A DNA stretch of 64,000 bases from assembly GCA_965207805.1 (NCBI GenBank), contig OZ242312.1:1488001-1552000 (forward strand). Direction: 5' to 3'. The notes beneath the pieces were generated by a model that searched no databases, was not told the DNA's origin, and saw nothing but the letters and a program-made list of their open reading frames with translations. This DNA comes from Palauibacter sp965207805 (GTDB lineage: Bacteria > Gemmatimonadota > Gemmatimonadetes > Palauibacterales > Palauibacteraceae). How positions within the stretch are numbered: position 1 is the first letter of the stretch; every line of letters starts with the position of its first letter. Positions 17,869 through 26,219 of the stretch are shown in pieces. A program made the translations under genes and the position numbers.

Positions 17869-18411
17869 GTGTCGAGAATCGGAAAGCTGCCCATCCCCGT
17901 GCCGGACGGCGTCGAGGTGAGGATCGATGGCGCGCATGTGCAGGTGAAGGGCCCTCGGGGTGCGCTCGAGCGGTCGTTCGACCCCGATATGGAGATCACG
18001 CAATCCGACGGTGCGGTGTCCGTGAAGCGTGCCTCCGATGAGGCGCGGCACCGGGCTCTGCATGGGCTCACGCGATCCCTGATTGCGAACATGGTCACGG
18101 GCGTGTCCCAGGGATACGAGAAACGCCTGGAGATCCACGGCGTCGGATACCGGGCGGAACAAAAGGGCGGCAGCGTTGTGTTCAGCGTCGGGTACAGCCA
18201 TACGGTGACCGTCGAGCCGCCCGAGGGCATCACGTTGGGCGTAGAGTCGCCCACGCTGGTCAAGGTGTCGGGGAACGACAAAGAGAAGGTCGGGCAGATG
18301 GCGGCGGAGATCCGCGCGATCCGACCGCCCGAACCCTACAAGGGGAAGGGAATCCGCTACGTGGGCGAGTATGTGCGCCGCAAGGCGGGCAAGGCGACGG
18401 CCACAGCCTGA
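17869..18411 (+). CDS. rplF: Ribosomal protein L6, GTG start
   Basis: L6 lies at the factor-binding site near the sarcin-ricin loop. The 180 residues start SRIGKLPIPVPDGVEV after the initiator and contain GYEKRLEIHGVGYRAEQKG and the C-terminal PEPYKGKGIRYVGEYVRRKA. The start is a GTG with the ribosome site gagggag upstream. A 53-base spacer separates it from rpsH. Confidence 0.97.
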   Translation: MSRIGKLPIPVPDGVEVRIDGAHVQVKGPRGALERSFDPDMEITQSDGAVSVKRASDEARHRALHGLTRSLIANMVTGVSQGYEKRLEIHGVGYRAEQKGGSVVFSVGYSHTVTVEPPEGITLGVESPTLVKVSGNDKEKVGQMAAEIRAIRPPEPYKGKGIRYVGEYVRRKAGKATATA

Positions 18412-18437
18412 TCGGCGAACCAGACAGAGGGAAGACG

Positions 18438-18815
18438 ATGGACATCAGGGGGCGGACGAAACAGAGGCACCGACTGCGGACGCGTCGGCACGCCCGGATC
18501 AAGAAGAAGATCCGCGGAACGGCCGGCCGGCCGCGTCTCGTTGTGTTCCGAAGCCTGCGGCATCTCGAGGGCCAACTGGTGGACGACGATCGCGGCGTTA
18601 CGCTGCTCGGCGTCTCGACACTCGCCGGCACGGACGGCGACGCCGGGAAACGCTCGGGCAAAATCGCCGACGCTTATCTTGCGGGCAGGAAACTTGCGGA
18701 GAAGGCGGTCGCGGCCGACGTGGGCGAGATCGTATTCGACCGCGGCGGGTATCCCTATCACGGCCGCGTTCGGGCGTTTGCCGAAGGCGCCCGCGACGGC
18801 GGTCTCCGCTTCTAA
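18438..18815 (+). CDS. rplR: Ribosomal protein L18
   Basis: L18 is a 5S rRNA-binding protein. The 125 residues include RTKQRHRLRTRRHARIKKKI, a conserved GRPRLVVFRSLRHLEGQLVD and the C-terminal FDRGGYPYHGRVRAFAEGAR. Length and place between rplF and rpsE are standard. Confidence 0.96.
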   Translation: MDIRGRTKQRHRLRTRRHARIKKKIRGTAGRPRLVVFRSLRHLEGQLVDDDRGVTLLGVSTLAGTDGDAGKRSGKIADAYLAGRKLAEKAVAADVGEIVFDRGGYPYHGRVRAFAEGARDGGLRF

Positions 18816-18827
18816 CGAGAGGGCTCC

Positions 18828-19349
18828 ATGGCAAGAGGGGGGAAACGGCGCGACGACGGTGACAACTTCAAGGAGAATGTCATCTTCATCAATCGCGTCT
18901 CGAAGGTCGTAAAAGGCGGTCGCCGCTTTTCGTTCACCGCGCTCGTGGCGGTGGGTGACGGGCAGGGCCGTGTCGGTATGGCTCTCGGCAAGGCGAACGA
19001 AGTCGCCGAGGCGATCCGCAAGGGATTCGAGCAGGCGCGTCAGGCCATGGTCGTCGTGCCGATCGTGAACGGGACCATCCCGCACGAAATCCTCGGGCGC
19101 CACGGCGCGGGCCGGGTGCTGCTCAAGCCCGCCGGTCCGGGAACCGGCGTCATCGCCGGCGGTCCGGTGCGGGCGGTACTCGAGTGCGCCGGCGTGCAGG
19201 ACATCCTCACGAAGAGCCTCGGCACGAACAATCCTCTCAACATCGTTCGCGCGACGATGAGCGGACTGCAGGATCTGGTCACGCCGGAGCAGGTTGCGGC
19301 CGAACGCGGAGTGGATGTCGCCACGATCCGGGAGGCCATGCGTGGGTGA
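18828..19349 (+). CDS. rpsE: Ribosomal protein S5
   Basis: S5 is part of the mRNA entry tunnel and affects decoding accuracy. The 173 residues include the double-stranded RNA-binding-like N-terminal domain (FKENVIFINRVSKVVKGGRR, FTALVAVGDGQGRVGMALGK) and the C-terminal domain with VLLKPAGPGTGVIAGGPVRA and SLGTNNPLNIVRATMSGLQ. It overlaps the rpmD start by 8 bases. Confidence 0.97.
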   Translation: MARGGKRRDDGDNFKENVIFINRVSKVVKGGRRFSFTALVAVGDGQGRVGMALGKANEVAEAIRKGFEQARQAMVVVPIVNGTIPHEILGRHGAGRVLLKPAGPGTGVIAGGPVRAVLECAGVQDILTKSLGTNNPLNIVRATMSGLQDLVTPEQVAAERGVDVATIREAMRG

Positions 19350-19536
19350 GCAGCTGAAGATTCGTCAGGTAAAGAGCGGTCTCGGAGCGCAGCGCAAGCA
19401 GCGCGACACGCTGCGCGCCCTCGGCCTCAAGCACCACCAGGACCAGGTGGTGCAGCCGGACAACCGCGCGATACGCGGGATGATCCACGCGGTGGCGCAT
19501 CTCGTCGAAGTCGAGGAGGTCGGACAAGATGGCTGA
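19342..19536 (+). CDS. rpmD: Ribosomal protein L30, GTG start
   Basis: L30 is a small 50S protein absent from some bacteria. The 64 residues read GEQLKIRQVKSGLGAQRKQR near the start and end with the helix MIHAVAHLVEVEEV. The GTG inside the end of rpsE was chosen because it has a gggagg site and yields the normal length; an ATG 16 codons further up lies deep in rpsE. The stop overlaps rplO by 8 bases. Confidence 0.93.
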   Translation: MGEQLKIRQVKSGLGAQRKQRDTLRALGLKHHQDQVVQPDNRAIRGMIHAVAHLVEVEEVGQDG

Positions 19537-19987
19537 ACGCGAGCGGATCGGGCTCGACAATCTCTCTCCGCCCCGCGGTTCGAAGTCCTCCGCAAAACGC
19601 CGCGGCCGCGGTCACGGATCCGGCTCGGGCAAGACGTCGGGACGCGGCCACAAGGGCCAGAAGTCGCGGAGTGGCGCGTCGATTCCGGCGTGGTTCGAGG
19701 GCGGCCAGATGCCGCTCTACCGGCGTACGCCCAAGCGGGGGTTCAAGCCGCACCGGCGAACCGAGTGGCACATCGTCAATCTCTCGGAACTGGATCGCGT
19801 GGAGGGAAGCGGGATCGATCCCCGGACGCTTCGGGCGAGCGGCGTCATCCGCGGTACGGACCGTCCCGTGAAGATCCTCGGGCGCGGGGACGTCGGGCGG
19901 GCGGTCGATGTGCGGGCGCATGCCTTCAGCGCCTCGGCCCGTGAGAAGATCGAGGCGGCCGGCGGCACCGCCCAGGTGATCGAGTAA
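19529..19987 (+). CDS. rplO: Ribosomal protein L15
   Basis: L15 is a late-assembly 50S protein. The 152 residues show the Gly/Arg-rich N-terminal tail (GLDNLSPPRGSKSSAKRRGR, GSGKTSGRGHKGQKSRSGAS) that threads through 23S rRNA and the globular part with GQMPLYRRTPKRGF. The C-terminus AFSASAREKIEAAGGTAQVI is typical. secY starts 3 bases after the stop. Confidence 0.97.
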   Translation: MAERERIGLDNLSPPRGSKSSAKRRGRGHGSGSGKTSGRGHKGQKSRSGASIPAWFEGGQMPLYRRTPKRGFKPHRRTEWHIVNLSELDRVEGSGIDPRTLRASGVIRGTDRPVKILGRGDVGRAVDVRAHAFSASAREKIEAAGGTAQVIE

Positions 19988-19990
19988 GGG

Positions 19991-21349
19991 ATGGCGAACG
20001 GCCAGAACGCGGCGGCCGCCGCGGCGAACATCTTCAAGGTGCCGGAGCTGAAGGCGAAGATCCTCTTCACTCTGCTCTGTCTCGCTCTGTATCGGCTCGG
20101 CTCCCACATCACGACGCCGGGTGTGAACGTCGTGGCCCTGCAGGCCCTCGCCGGACAGTTCCAGGGCACGATCTTCGGCATTTACGACCTCTTCGTCGGG
20201 GGCGGTCTGCAGCGCGCGACCGTCTTCGCCCTCGGCATCATGCCCTACATCTCGGCCAGCATCCTCTTCCAGCTCCTCGCCGCCGTCATGCCGGCGATCG
20301 AGAAGCTGCAGAAGGAAGGGGAAGAGGGTCGCCGCAAGCTCACGCAGTGGACGCGGTATACCACTGTGGTGCTGTGCATTGGGCAGTCCTACACCTACGC
20401 GCTCTTCCTCGAGGCTCAGCCGGGCGCGGTCCTCGATCCGGGTCTCGGGTTTCGCCTCCTCACCGTGCTCATGCTTACGACCGGGGGCGTGTTCGTCATG
20501 TGGCTCGGTGAGCAGATCACCGAGCGCGGCGTCGGCAACGGCATGTCCCTGCTTATCTTTTTCTCGATTCTGCAGGGCTTCCCCGGAGCGGTACTCAATA
20601 CCTTCGAACTCTACCAGGCCGGCGGCATCTCGCTGATCAAGCTCGCAGCCCTCGCGGCGACTCTCGTGGCTATCATGGCCGCAGTCGTCGCTCTGACGAT
20701 GGCCCAGCGCAAGATCCCCGTGCAGATCCCGCGGAAGGTCGTGGGCAGAGGCCGAATCCGGGAAGGGCAACGGTCGTTCATCCCCCTGCGGATCAACTCC
20801 GCCGGCGTGATGCCGATCATCTTCGCCCAGTCGATCATCATCATTCCGGGAACCCTGGCCGCGTTCATGGGCAACCCCGGACCGGGCAGCTCCGGCGCCC
20901 GGCGTTTCATCTACGAAATGAGCCAGGCGCTCCAGGTGGGGACGGCGTGGTACTACGTGCTGTACGTCGTGCTCATCGTCTACTTCACCTACTTCTACAC
21001 GTCCATCATCTTCAACCCGACGGATCTGGCGGAGAATCTGAAGCGCCAGGGCGGGTTCATTCCGGGCGTCAAGCCCGGCGCGAAGACGGCGGACTACATC
21101 GATCACGTGCTTACGCGGATCACGCTGCCCGGCTCGGTCTACCTGGCACTGATCGCCGTTCTGCCCTACCTGATCTTCTCGATCTTCGATCTTCAGACCT
21201 TCTTCTTCGGCGGCACTTCGCTGCTCATCGTGGTGGGCGTCGCGCTCGATACGATGCAGCAACTGCAACAGCACCTCCTGCTGCGTCAGTACGAGGGATT
21301 CATGAAGAAGGGTCGCGTCAAGTATCGCGGCAGACAGCGCTACATGTGA
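19991..21349 (+). CDS. secY: Preprotein translocase channel SecY
   Basis: SecY is the ten-helix channel of the SecYEG translocon in the inner membrane. The 452 residues include the family segments RLGSHITTPGVNV, the plug-region helix, MPYISASILFQLL, MWLGEQITERGVGNGMSLLI and the cytosolic loop IPVQIPRKVVGRGRIREGQ with RINSAGVMPIIFAQS. It lies between rplO and adk as in most spc operons. The secA gene of this genome lies about 14 kb downstream. Confidence 0.97.
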   Translation: MANGQNAAAAAANIFKVPELKAKILFTLLCLALYRLGSHITTPGVNVVALQALAGQFQGTIFGIYDLFVGGGLQRATVFALGIMPYISASILFQLLAAVMPAIEKLQKEGEEGRRKLTQWTRYTTVVLCIGQSYTYALFLEAQPGAVLDPGLGFRLLTVLMLTTGGVFVMWLGEQITERGVGNGMSLLIFFSILQGFPGAVLNTFELYQAGGISLIKLAALAATLVAIMAAVVALTMAQRKIPVQIPRKVVGRGRIREGQRSFIPLRINSAGVMPIIFAQSIIIIPGTLAAFMGNPGPGSSGARRFIYEMSQALQVGTAWYYVLYVVLIVYFTYFYTSIIFNPTDLAENLKRQGGFIPGVKPGAKTADYIDHVLTRITLPGSVYLALIAVLPYLIFSIFDLQTFFFGGTSLLIVVGVALDTMQQLQQHLLLRQYEGFMKKGRVKYRGRQRYM

Positions 21350-22011
21350 TGGGCGTGCGGCTGATCATCATGGGCCCTCCCGGCGTCGGGAAGGGCACTC
21401 AGGGTGAATTCCTGGCCGAACGCTTCGGCGTTCCACGCCTCTCGACCGGCGACATGATCCGCGCCGCGCTTCAGGCCGGAACTCCCCTTGGAGAAAGGGT
21501 TCGAGTCTACTACGAAGCAGGCGAACTCGTGCCGGATGAGGTCGTGCTGGGCCTCATCGCCGAGGCGTTCGACGGTTCTGAGGCGAGCGGAGGGTTCGTG
21601 CTCGACGGATTCCCGCGTACGGTGCCTCAGGCCGACGGGCTCGGCGAACTGCTGGCCGCCCGGGGCATCGAACTGGACGCGGTGCTGTCGCTCGAGGCGC
21701 CGGAAGAAGAACTCGTCGATCGCATCTCCGGGCGGCGGGTGTGCGGAGCGTGCGGCCTCGTGACTCATGTGCGCGCCGTTGGAGCGAACGCCGCCTGCCC
21801 GGACTGCCGAGACACCCTCGCGCAGCGCTCCGACGACCGCGCGGAGACCGTTCGCAATCGGCTCGCGGTCTACCGCGCCCAGACCGAGCCCCTGCTCGCC
21901 TACTACGCTCGGTCCGAGACGGGACTGACCGCGGTGGACGGCACGGGGACGCTGGAGGCGGTGCGGGATCGTCTCTTCGAGACGTTGCATATGGCGGAGA
22001 TGACCGGTTGA
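21349..22011 (+). CDS. adk: Adenylate kinase, zinc-lid type
   Basis: Adenylate kinase interconverts ATP, AMP and ADP. The 220 residues contain the P loop GPPGVGKGTQ (near residue 8), the AMP-binding TGDMIRAAL and the DGFPRT motif. The LID domain is the long form with cysteines CGACG and CPDC, as in zinc-binding enzymes. The ATG overlaps the secY stop by one base (TGATG), and the stop overlaps the map start, so translation is coupled through this part. Confidence 0.96.
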   Translation: MGVRLIIMGPPGVGKGTQGEFLAERFGVPRLSTGDMIRAALQAGTPLGERVRVYYEAGELVPDEVVLGLIAEAFDGSEASGGFVLDGFPRTVPQADGLGELLAARGIELDAVLSLEAPEEELVDRISGRRVCGACGLVTHVRAVGANAACPDCRDTLAQRSDDRAETVRNRLAVYRAQTEPLLAYYARSETGLTAVDGTGTLEAVRDRLFETLHMAEMTG

Positions 22012-22790
22012 TCCGGCTGAAGTCGTCCGCCCAGATCGACGCCATCGCGGCGGCGGGAGCGATTGTGGCGGAGGTCCTCGAGATGGCGGCGGAGCAGGCG
22101 ATCCCGGGACGGAGCACCGGGGAGCTGGACGACATGGCGGAGGCGATGATCCGCGACAACCCGGGCGCGACGCCCGCCTTCAAGGGGCTGTACGGGTTTC
22201 CGGCCACGCTGTGCACGAGCATCAACGAAGAGGTCGTACATGGCATTCCGTCATTCCGGCGGGAATTGAAGTCGGGCGACATCGTGAGCGTCGACGTCGG
22301 GGTCAAGCTCGACGGTCTGTTCGCGGACGCGGCCGTCACGATTCCCGTGGGAGAAGTGATGCCGGCGACCGAGCGTCTCCTGGGTGTGACCCGTACGGCG
22401 CTCGACGTGGGCATCGAGGCCGCGCGCCCCGGAGCCCAGCTCGGCGATCTGGGCTGGGCGATACAGACGCACGTCGAAGCCGAGGGCTTCAGTGTGATCA
22501 GGGAGCTTGTGGGGCATGGCGTGGGCGAGGCACCCCATGAGGAACCACAGGTTCCGAACTATGGGGCGCGCAACCGCGGGTTCCGGATGCAGGCGGGGCT
22601 CGTCATCGCCATCGAGCCGATGGTTAACGCGGGCGGGCCGGAGATCCGTACCCTCGACGATGAATGGACGGTGGTGACGGGGGACGGACGCCTCTCGGCG
22701 CACTTCGAACACACCGTGGCGGTGACGTCGGAGGGCCCGCGTGTGTTGACGCGCGTCGCGAGTCCGGCGCGAGCAGCAGGGGAGGCCTGA
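22008..22790 (+). CDS. map: Methionine aminopeptidase type I, TTG start
   Basis: MetAP removes the N-terminal methionine from new proteins. The 260 residues carry all five metal ligands in their usual contexts: SVDVGVKLDGLFADAAVT (two Asp), GHGVGEAPHEEP (His), IAIEPMVNAG (Glu) and FEHTVAVT (Glu). The start is a TTG that overlaps the adk stop as TTGA; the first conserved residues IRLKSSAQIDAI follow at once, so no later start fits. It is followed one base later by infA, the usual spc tail. Confidence 0.95.
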   Translation: MIRLKSSAQIDAIAAAGAIVAEVLEMAAEQAIPGRSTGELDDMAEAMIRDNPGATPAFKGLYGFPATLCTSINEEVVHGIPSFRRELKSGDIVSVDVGVKLDGLFADAAVTIPVGEVMPATERLLGVTRTALDVGIEAARPGAQLGDLGWAIQTHVEAEGFSVIRELVGHGVGEAPHEEPQVPNYGARNRGFRMQAGLVIAIEPMVNAGGPEIRTLDDEWTVVTGDGRLSAHFEHTVAVTSEGPRVLTRVASPARAAGEA

Positions 22791-22791
22791 G

Positions 22792-23010
22792 TTGGCGAAG
22801 GAAGAACCGATCCAGATGACGGGGGAGGTCGCCGAGGCGCTTCCCAACGCGATGTTTCGCGTGGAGTTGGAGAACGGGCACCAGATCGTCTGCCACGTCT
22901 CCGGCAAGATTCGAATGAACTACATACGGATCCTGCCGGGAGACCGGGTTGCGGTCGAGCTGTCACCCTACGATCTGACCAGAGGACGGATCACCTACCG
23001 GTACAAGTGA
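22792..23010 (+). CDS. infA: Translation initiation factor IF-1, TTG start
   Basis: IF-1 occupies the A site during initiation. The 72 residues form one OB fold: GEVAEALPNAMFRVELENGH, HVSGKIRMNYIRILPGDRV, and RGRITYRYK at the end. The start is a TTG with a strong ggggagg site; IF-1 normally starts MAKE, and the codons after TTG encode AKEEPIQM, which supports the choice. The rpmJ gene follows after a 98-base regulatory gap. Confidence 0.96.
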   Translation: MAKEEPIQMTGEVAEALPNAMFRVELENGHQIVCHVSGKIRMNYIRILPGDRVAVELSPYDLTRGRITYRYK

Positions 23011-23017
23011 ACCGGGC

Positions 23018-23043
23018 AAGCTCCGGCTGCGGGGCTGGAGTTT
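23018..23043 (+). terminator. Hairpin after infA
   Basis: The arms aagctccggc and gctggagttt form ten pairs with two G-U and a 6-base loop, with A residues before and TTT after the stem. It lies 7 bases after the infA stop, and the right arm runs into the -35 of the candidate alpha-operon promoter. It is a plausible weak intrinsic terminator. Confidence 0.4.
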
Positions 23044-23070
23044 GTTCGGATCGATTCGGGCTGGTATTTT
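23042..23070 (+). promoter_or_regulatory. Candidate promoter of the alpha operon
   Basis: TTGTTC (23042-23047) and TATTTT (23065-23070) are separated by 17 bases in the only sizeable gap between infA and rpmJ. The -10 matches four of six consensus bases. It would give an independent transcript for rpmJ-rpsM-rpsK-rpsD-rpoA-rplQ. Confidence 0.45.
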
Positions 23071-23108
23071 GAAGGGTTGCCATCGAACCGCCACCAGAGG
23101 ATGGAAGC

Positions 23109-23225
23109 ATGAAGGTTCGTTCGAGTGTCAGGCGAATTTGCGAGCATTGCAAGGTCATCCGCAGGCGCGGCGTCGTCCGGGTGATCTGCAGTCGAGATCC
23201 GAAGCACAAGCAGCGGCAGGGATAG
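23109..23225 (+). CDS. rpmJ: Ribosomal protein L36, zinc form
   Basis: L36 is the smallest 50S protein, 38 residues here. It reads MKVRSSVRRICEHCKVIRRR and ends DPKHKQRQG, with the zinc ligands Cys11, Cys14, Cys27 and His33, so it is the C+ form. The ATG has gagga about 10 bases upstream. It precedes rpsM by 10 bases, the standard order. Confidence 0.95.
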   Translation: MKVRSSVRRICEHCKVIRRRGVVRVICSRDPKHKQRQG

Positions 23226-23235
23226 GCAGAAAACC

Positions 23236-23616
23236 ATGGCACGCATAGCCGGAGTCGATCTTCCGCGGAACAAGCGGATCGAGGTGGGCCTCACGTACAT
23301 CTACGGAATCGGCCACTCCACGGCGCGCAACATCCTGGCCGAAACGGGCGTGGATGGGGACGTTCGCGTCTATCAGCTGTCCGACGACGACGTCAACAAG
23401 CTGCGGCGGGTCATCGAGAACCACTACAAGGTCGAAGGTTCGCTGCGTACGGAAACCTCGATGAACGTGAAGCGTCTGATGGATATCGGATGCTATCGCG
23501 GGATGCGGCACAGGCGGAATCTGCCCGTGCGCGGCCAGCGAACACACACGAACGCCCGGACCCGGAAGGGGCCGCGGCGCGCCGTGGCCGGTAAGAAGAA
23601 GGCGCCTCGAAAGTAG
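23236..23616 (+). CDS. rpsM: Ribosomal protein S13
   Basis: S13 is a 30S head protein that contacts the P-site tRNA and forms intersubunit bridges. The 126 residues start MARIAGVDLPRNKRIEVGLT and include a helix-two-turn-helix region with YIYGIGHSTARNILAETG and the basic tail RGQRTHTNARTRKGPRR. Normal length. Confidence 0.97.
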   Translation: MARIAGVDLPRNKRIEVGLTYIYGIGHSTARNILAETGVDGDVRVYQLSDDDVNKLRRVIENHYKVEGSLRTETSMNVKRLMDIGCYRGMRHRRNLPVRGQRTHTNARTRKGPRRAVAGKKKAPRK

Positions 23617-23658
23617 ACGCGACAACCACGTTCGGTCCAAACGGAGGACGCGCAGGGA

Positions 23659-24039
23659 ATGGCAAAGCGGGTAAGAAAGAAGAAGCGCCAGGTCGATGCC
23701 GAGGGCGTCGCCCACATCAAGGCGACCTTCAACAATACGATCATCACGATCACGACTCTGACCGGGGACACGGTCGCCTGGGCCAGTGCCGGAAAGGCGG
23801 GCTTCAAGGGCTCCAAGAAGTCGACGCCCTTTGCCGCCACCATCGCGGCCGAGACCGTGGGACGCGAGGCCGCCGGCATGGGGATGCGGCGGGTCCACGT
23901 GGAAGTGCAGGGCCCGGGGTCGGGACGTGAGTCGGCGATTCAGGCGCTGCAGGCGGCCGGTCTCGCGATCCGTTCGATCAAGGACGTGACGCCGATTCCG
24001 CATAACGGATGCCGTCCGCCGAAGAAGCGGAGGGTATAG
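23659..24039 (+). CDS. rpsK: Ribosomal protein S11
   Basis: S11 lies on the 30S platform at the E site. The 126 residues include GVAHIKATFNNTIITITTLT and a conserved C-terminal region with GPGSGRESAIQALQAAGL and TPIPHNGCRPPKKRRV. The stop TAG is immediately followed by the rpsD ATG. Confidence 0.97.
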   Translation: MAKRVRKKKRQVDAEGVAHIKATFNNTIITITTLTGDTVAWASAGKAGFKGSKKSTPFAATIAAETVGREAAGMGMRRVHVEVQGPGSGRESAIQALQAAGLAIRSIKDVTPIPHNGCRPPKKRRV

Positions 24040-24672
24040 ATGGCTCGCTATACGGGACCCGTTTGCCGGCTGTGCCGGCGCGAGGGAGAGAAGCTCTTCC
24101 TCAAGGGGAAGCGCTGTTTCACCGAGAAATGCGCGATCGAGCGCCGCGCGTTCCCCCCGGGACAGCATGGTGGCGGCCGCCGTCGCCGGCGCCAGTCGGA
24201 GTACGCCGTGCAGTTGCGGGAAAAGCAGAAGGTGAAGCGGATCTACGGACTCGCGGAGAAGCAGTTCCGTTCTCTCTTCAAGAAGGCTTCCCGCGTCCCG
24301 GGCGTCACAGGCGAGAACCTGCTCGTCGCGCTCGAGAGCCGACTCGACAATATCGTCTATCGTCTCGGCTTCGCGCCCTCTCGCAAGGCGGCGCGGCAGC
24401 TCATTCGGCACCGCCATGTGCGAGTCGAGGGAGCGACGGTCGACGTGCCGAGCTATTCCGTCGGACCCGGGGCGGAGGTGTCGGTGGCGCCGAAGGCGCG
24501 GAAGTTGCCGGTGGTGATCGAGGCGATCGAGGATCGCCGGTCACGCGATCAACTGTCGTGGCTGGGCGTCGACTACGATGCGGCGAGCGGGCGCATGCTC
24601 GAGCGGCCGTCCCGATCCGATATTCCGCTCGCCGTCGAAGAACAGTTGATCGTCGAACTCTACAGCAAGTAG
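24040..24672 (+). CDS. rpsD: Ribosomal protein S4, zinc form
   Basis: S4 is a primary 16S rRNA-binding protein at the mRNA entry and the alpha-operon repressor in Escherichia coli. The 210 residues start MARYTGPVCRLCRREGEKLF; Cys9, 12, 26 and 31 form a zinc finger found in the C+ type. The S4 RNA-binding domain reads NIVYRLGFAPSRKAARQLIR. No spacer separates it from rpsK. Confidence 0.97.
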   Translation: MARYTGPVCRLCRREGEKLFLKGKRCFTEKCAIERRAFPPGQHGGGRRRRRQSEYAVQLREKQKVKRIYGLAEKQFRSLFKKASRVPGVTGENLLVALESRLDNIVYRLGFAPSRKAARQLIRHRHVRVEGATVDVPSYSVGPGAEVSVAPKARKLPVVIEAIEDRRSRDQLSWLGVDYDAASGRMLERPSRSDIPLAVEEQLIVELYSK

Positions 24673-24745
24673 GCCCGTGCGGCCGGGGCGTTCCCCGCAT
24701 CCGGTCCGCGGAAGTCGCTGAGCAAAAACACGGAGTGAAGTGCAT

Positions 24746-25849
24746 ATGATGGTGTCGGTAGATCTGGCCGGTCTCGTGCTTCCGGAAGCGATGGAGGAAC
24801 AGAAGCGGTCCCCCAACGGGTCGCGCGCGTCGTTTCTTCTCCAGCCGCTGGAGCGCGGGTTCGGACACACGATCGGCAACTCGATCCGGCGGATCATGTT
24901 GTCGTCGCTTCCCGGCGTGGCGGTTTGGGCATTCCGGGCGGACGGCGTTCAGCATGAACACCAGACGGTCGACGGGGTCGCGGAGGATGTACATCAGATC
25001 ATCCAGAACCTGAAGCGCCTGGTCCTGGTGATGGACGAAGACAAAGAGGAAGCGAAGCTCTCGCTGACGGCACACAGGGCCGGTCCGGTCACCGCGAAGC
25101 AGATCGTGGAGCATGCGTCGGTTCAGGTCGTGAACCCCGACCTCGTGCTCTTCACGCTGCAGGAGGACTTGCCCGAGAACCGCCCTCTCACCTTCGACTT
25201 GTGGGTGAATCGCGGCCGCGGCTTCGTCATGGCGGAGCACCACGCGGCTCCCGAGGAGACCGAAGCCAGGCGTGACTTTCCGGTCGGGACGATCCGGATA
25301 GACGCCGTTTACAACCCCGTGACCCGCGCGAATTTCAATGTCAGGGAGACCCGCGTCGGCCAGCGCACGGACTTCGACCGGCTGGAGGTGGATGTCGAGA
25401 CCAACGGTGCCCTGAATCCGGCGGAGGCGGTTTCGCAGGCGGCGGAGATTGTCCGACTGCACCTGTCGTATTTCAGTCAGATGGGGACCGTGCCCACGCT
25501 GCCGGAGGCCGTCGAGCCGGTGACCGAGGAGAGCGGAAGGGAGCCCGTCGATTCGGGACTTGTCGAGTTGCTCGAACGCTCGCTCGAGGAGTTCAGCGAG
25601 GTCTCCGCACGTTCACGGAACACGCTCGAAAAGCAGGGCGTCACGACGCTGGGCGATGTCGTCACGCGGTCGCGGGACGATATCCTGCGGCTGGAGAATT
25701 TCGGAGAGAAGTCTCTCGAGGAGCTTGCGGAGGTCCTCGGCCGACACGGACTCCGGTTCGGAATGTCGTTCCTGCGGGATGAGGACGGGAACCTCTACCT
25801 GCGGGACGATCTGGCGGGAAACGGAGCTCAGAGCGACGATGAGGCATAG
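24746..25849 (+). CDS. rpoA: RNA polymerase alpha subunit
   Basis: Alpha assembles RNA polymerase and contacts activators and UP elements. The dimerisation domain has ERGFGHTIGNSIRRIMLSSL and the C-terminal domain has TTLGDVVTRSRDDILRLENF and GEKSLEELAEVLGRHGL. From this ATG the protein has 367 residues, longer than the common 310-340; about 30 residues precede the first conserved strand, and a loop plus linker are also long. A GTG two codons upstream and an ATG one codon later are other possible starts. The 73-base spacer after rpsD contains a small GC hairpin. It overlaps rplQ by 11 bases. Confidence 0.97.
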   Translation: MMVSVDLAGLVLPEAMEEQKRSPNGSRASFLLQPLERGFGHTIGNSIRRIMLSSLPGVAVWAFRADGVQHEHQTVDGVAEDVHQIIQNLKRLVLVMDEDKEEAKLSLTAHRAGPVTAKQIVEHASVQVVNPDLVLFTLQEDLPENRPLTFDLWVNRGRGFVMAEHHAAPEETEARRDFPVGTIRIDAVYNPVTRANFNVRETRVGQRTDFDRLEVDVETNGALNPAEAVSQAAEIVRLHLSYFSQMGTVPTLPEAVEPVTEESGREPVDSGLVELLERSLEEFSEVSARSRNTLEKQGVTTLGDVVTRSRDDILRLENFGEKSLEELAEVLGRHGLRFGMSFLRDEDGNLYLRDDLAGNGAQSDDEA

Positions 25850-26201
25850 AAAGAAGGGGCGCGAACTCAGTCGGACGCGCAGCCATCGGAAGGCGATGCT
25901 GCGAAACATGGCAACGAGCCTCATCCTGCACGAGCGGATCCGTACGACCGAGGCGAAGGCGAAGGAGTTGCGGCCGTTCGCCGAAAAGCTCATCACTTTG
26001 GCGAAGAGAGGCGATCTGCACAGCCGGCAGCTGGCTGGCCGGCAGATCGCGGACCGCGCCGCACTGCGGAAGCTCTTCGAGAAGATCGGCCCGCGTTTCG
26101 AACATCGACCGGGCGGATACACGAGGATTCTGAAGTTGGGCGCGCGGAAGGGTGACGGAGCGGAGTTGGCGCTCATCGAATTCACCGATCGCGAGGCGTG
26201 A
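25839..26201 (+). CDS. rplQ: Ribosomal protein L17
   Basis: L17 is a 50S protein near the tunnel exit. The ATG inside the rpoA end gives 120 residues, starting MRHRKKGRELSRTRSHRKAM and containing NMATSLILHERIRTTEAKAK and the C-terminal GGYTRILKLGARKGDGAELA. The frame is open further upstream within rpoA, without similarity to L17. The overlap suggests coupled translation with rpoA. Confidence 0.96.
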   Translation: MRHRKKGRELSRTRSHRKAMLRNMATSLILHERIRTTEAKAKELRPFAEKLITLAKRGDLHSRQLAGRQIADRAALRKLFEKIGPRFEHRPGGYTRILKLGARKGDGAELALIEFTDREA

Positions 26202-26219
26202 GGAACCGGGAGAAGAGAC

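Noticed and set aside
24673..24745. S4-type autoregulatory pseudoknot before rpoA
   Set aside because: There is a small GC hairpin (ggggcgttcccc), but nothing that resembles the known S4 target.
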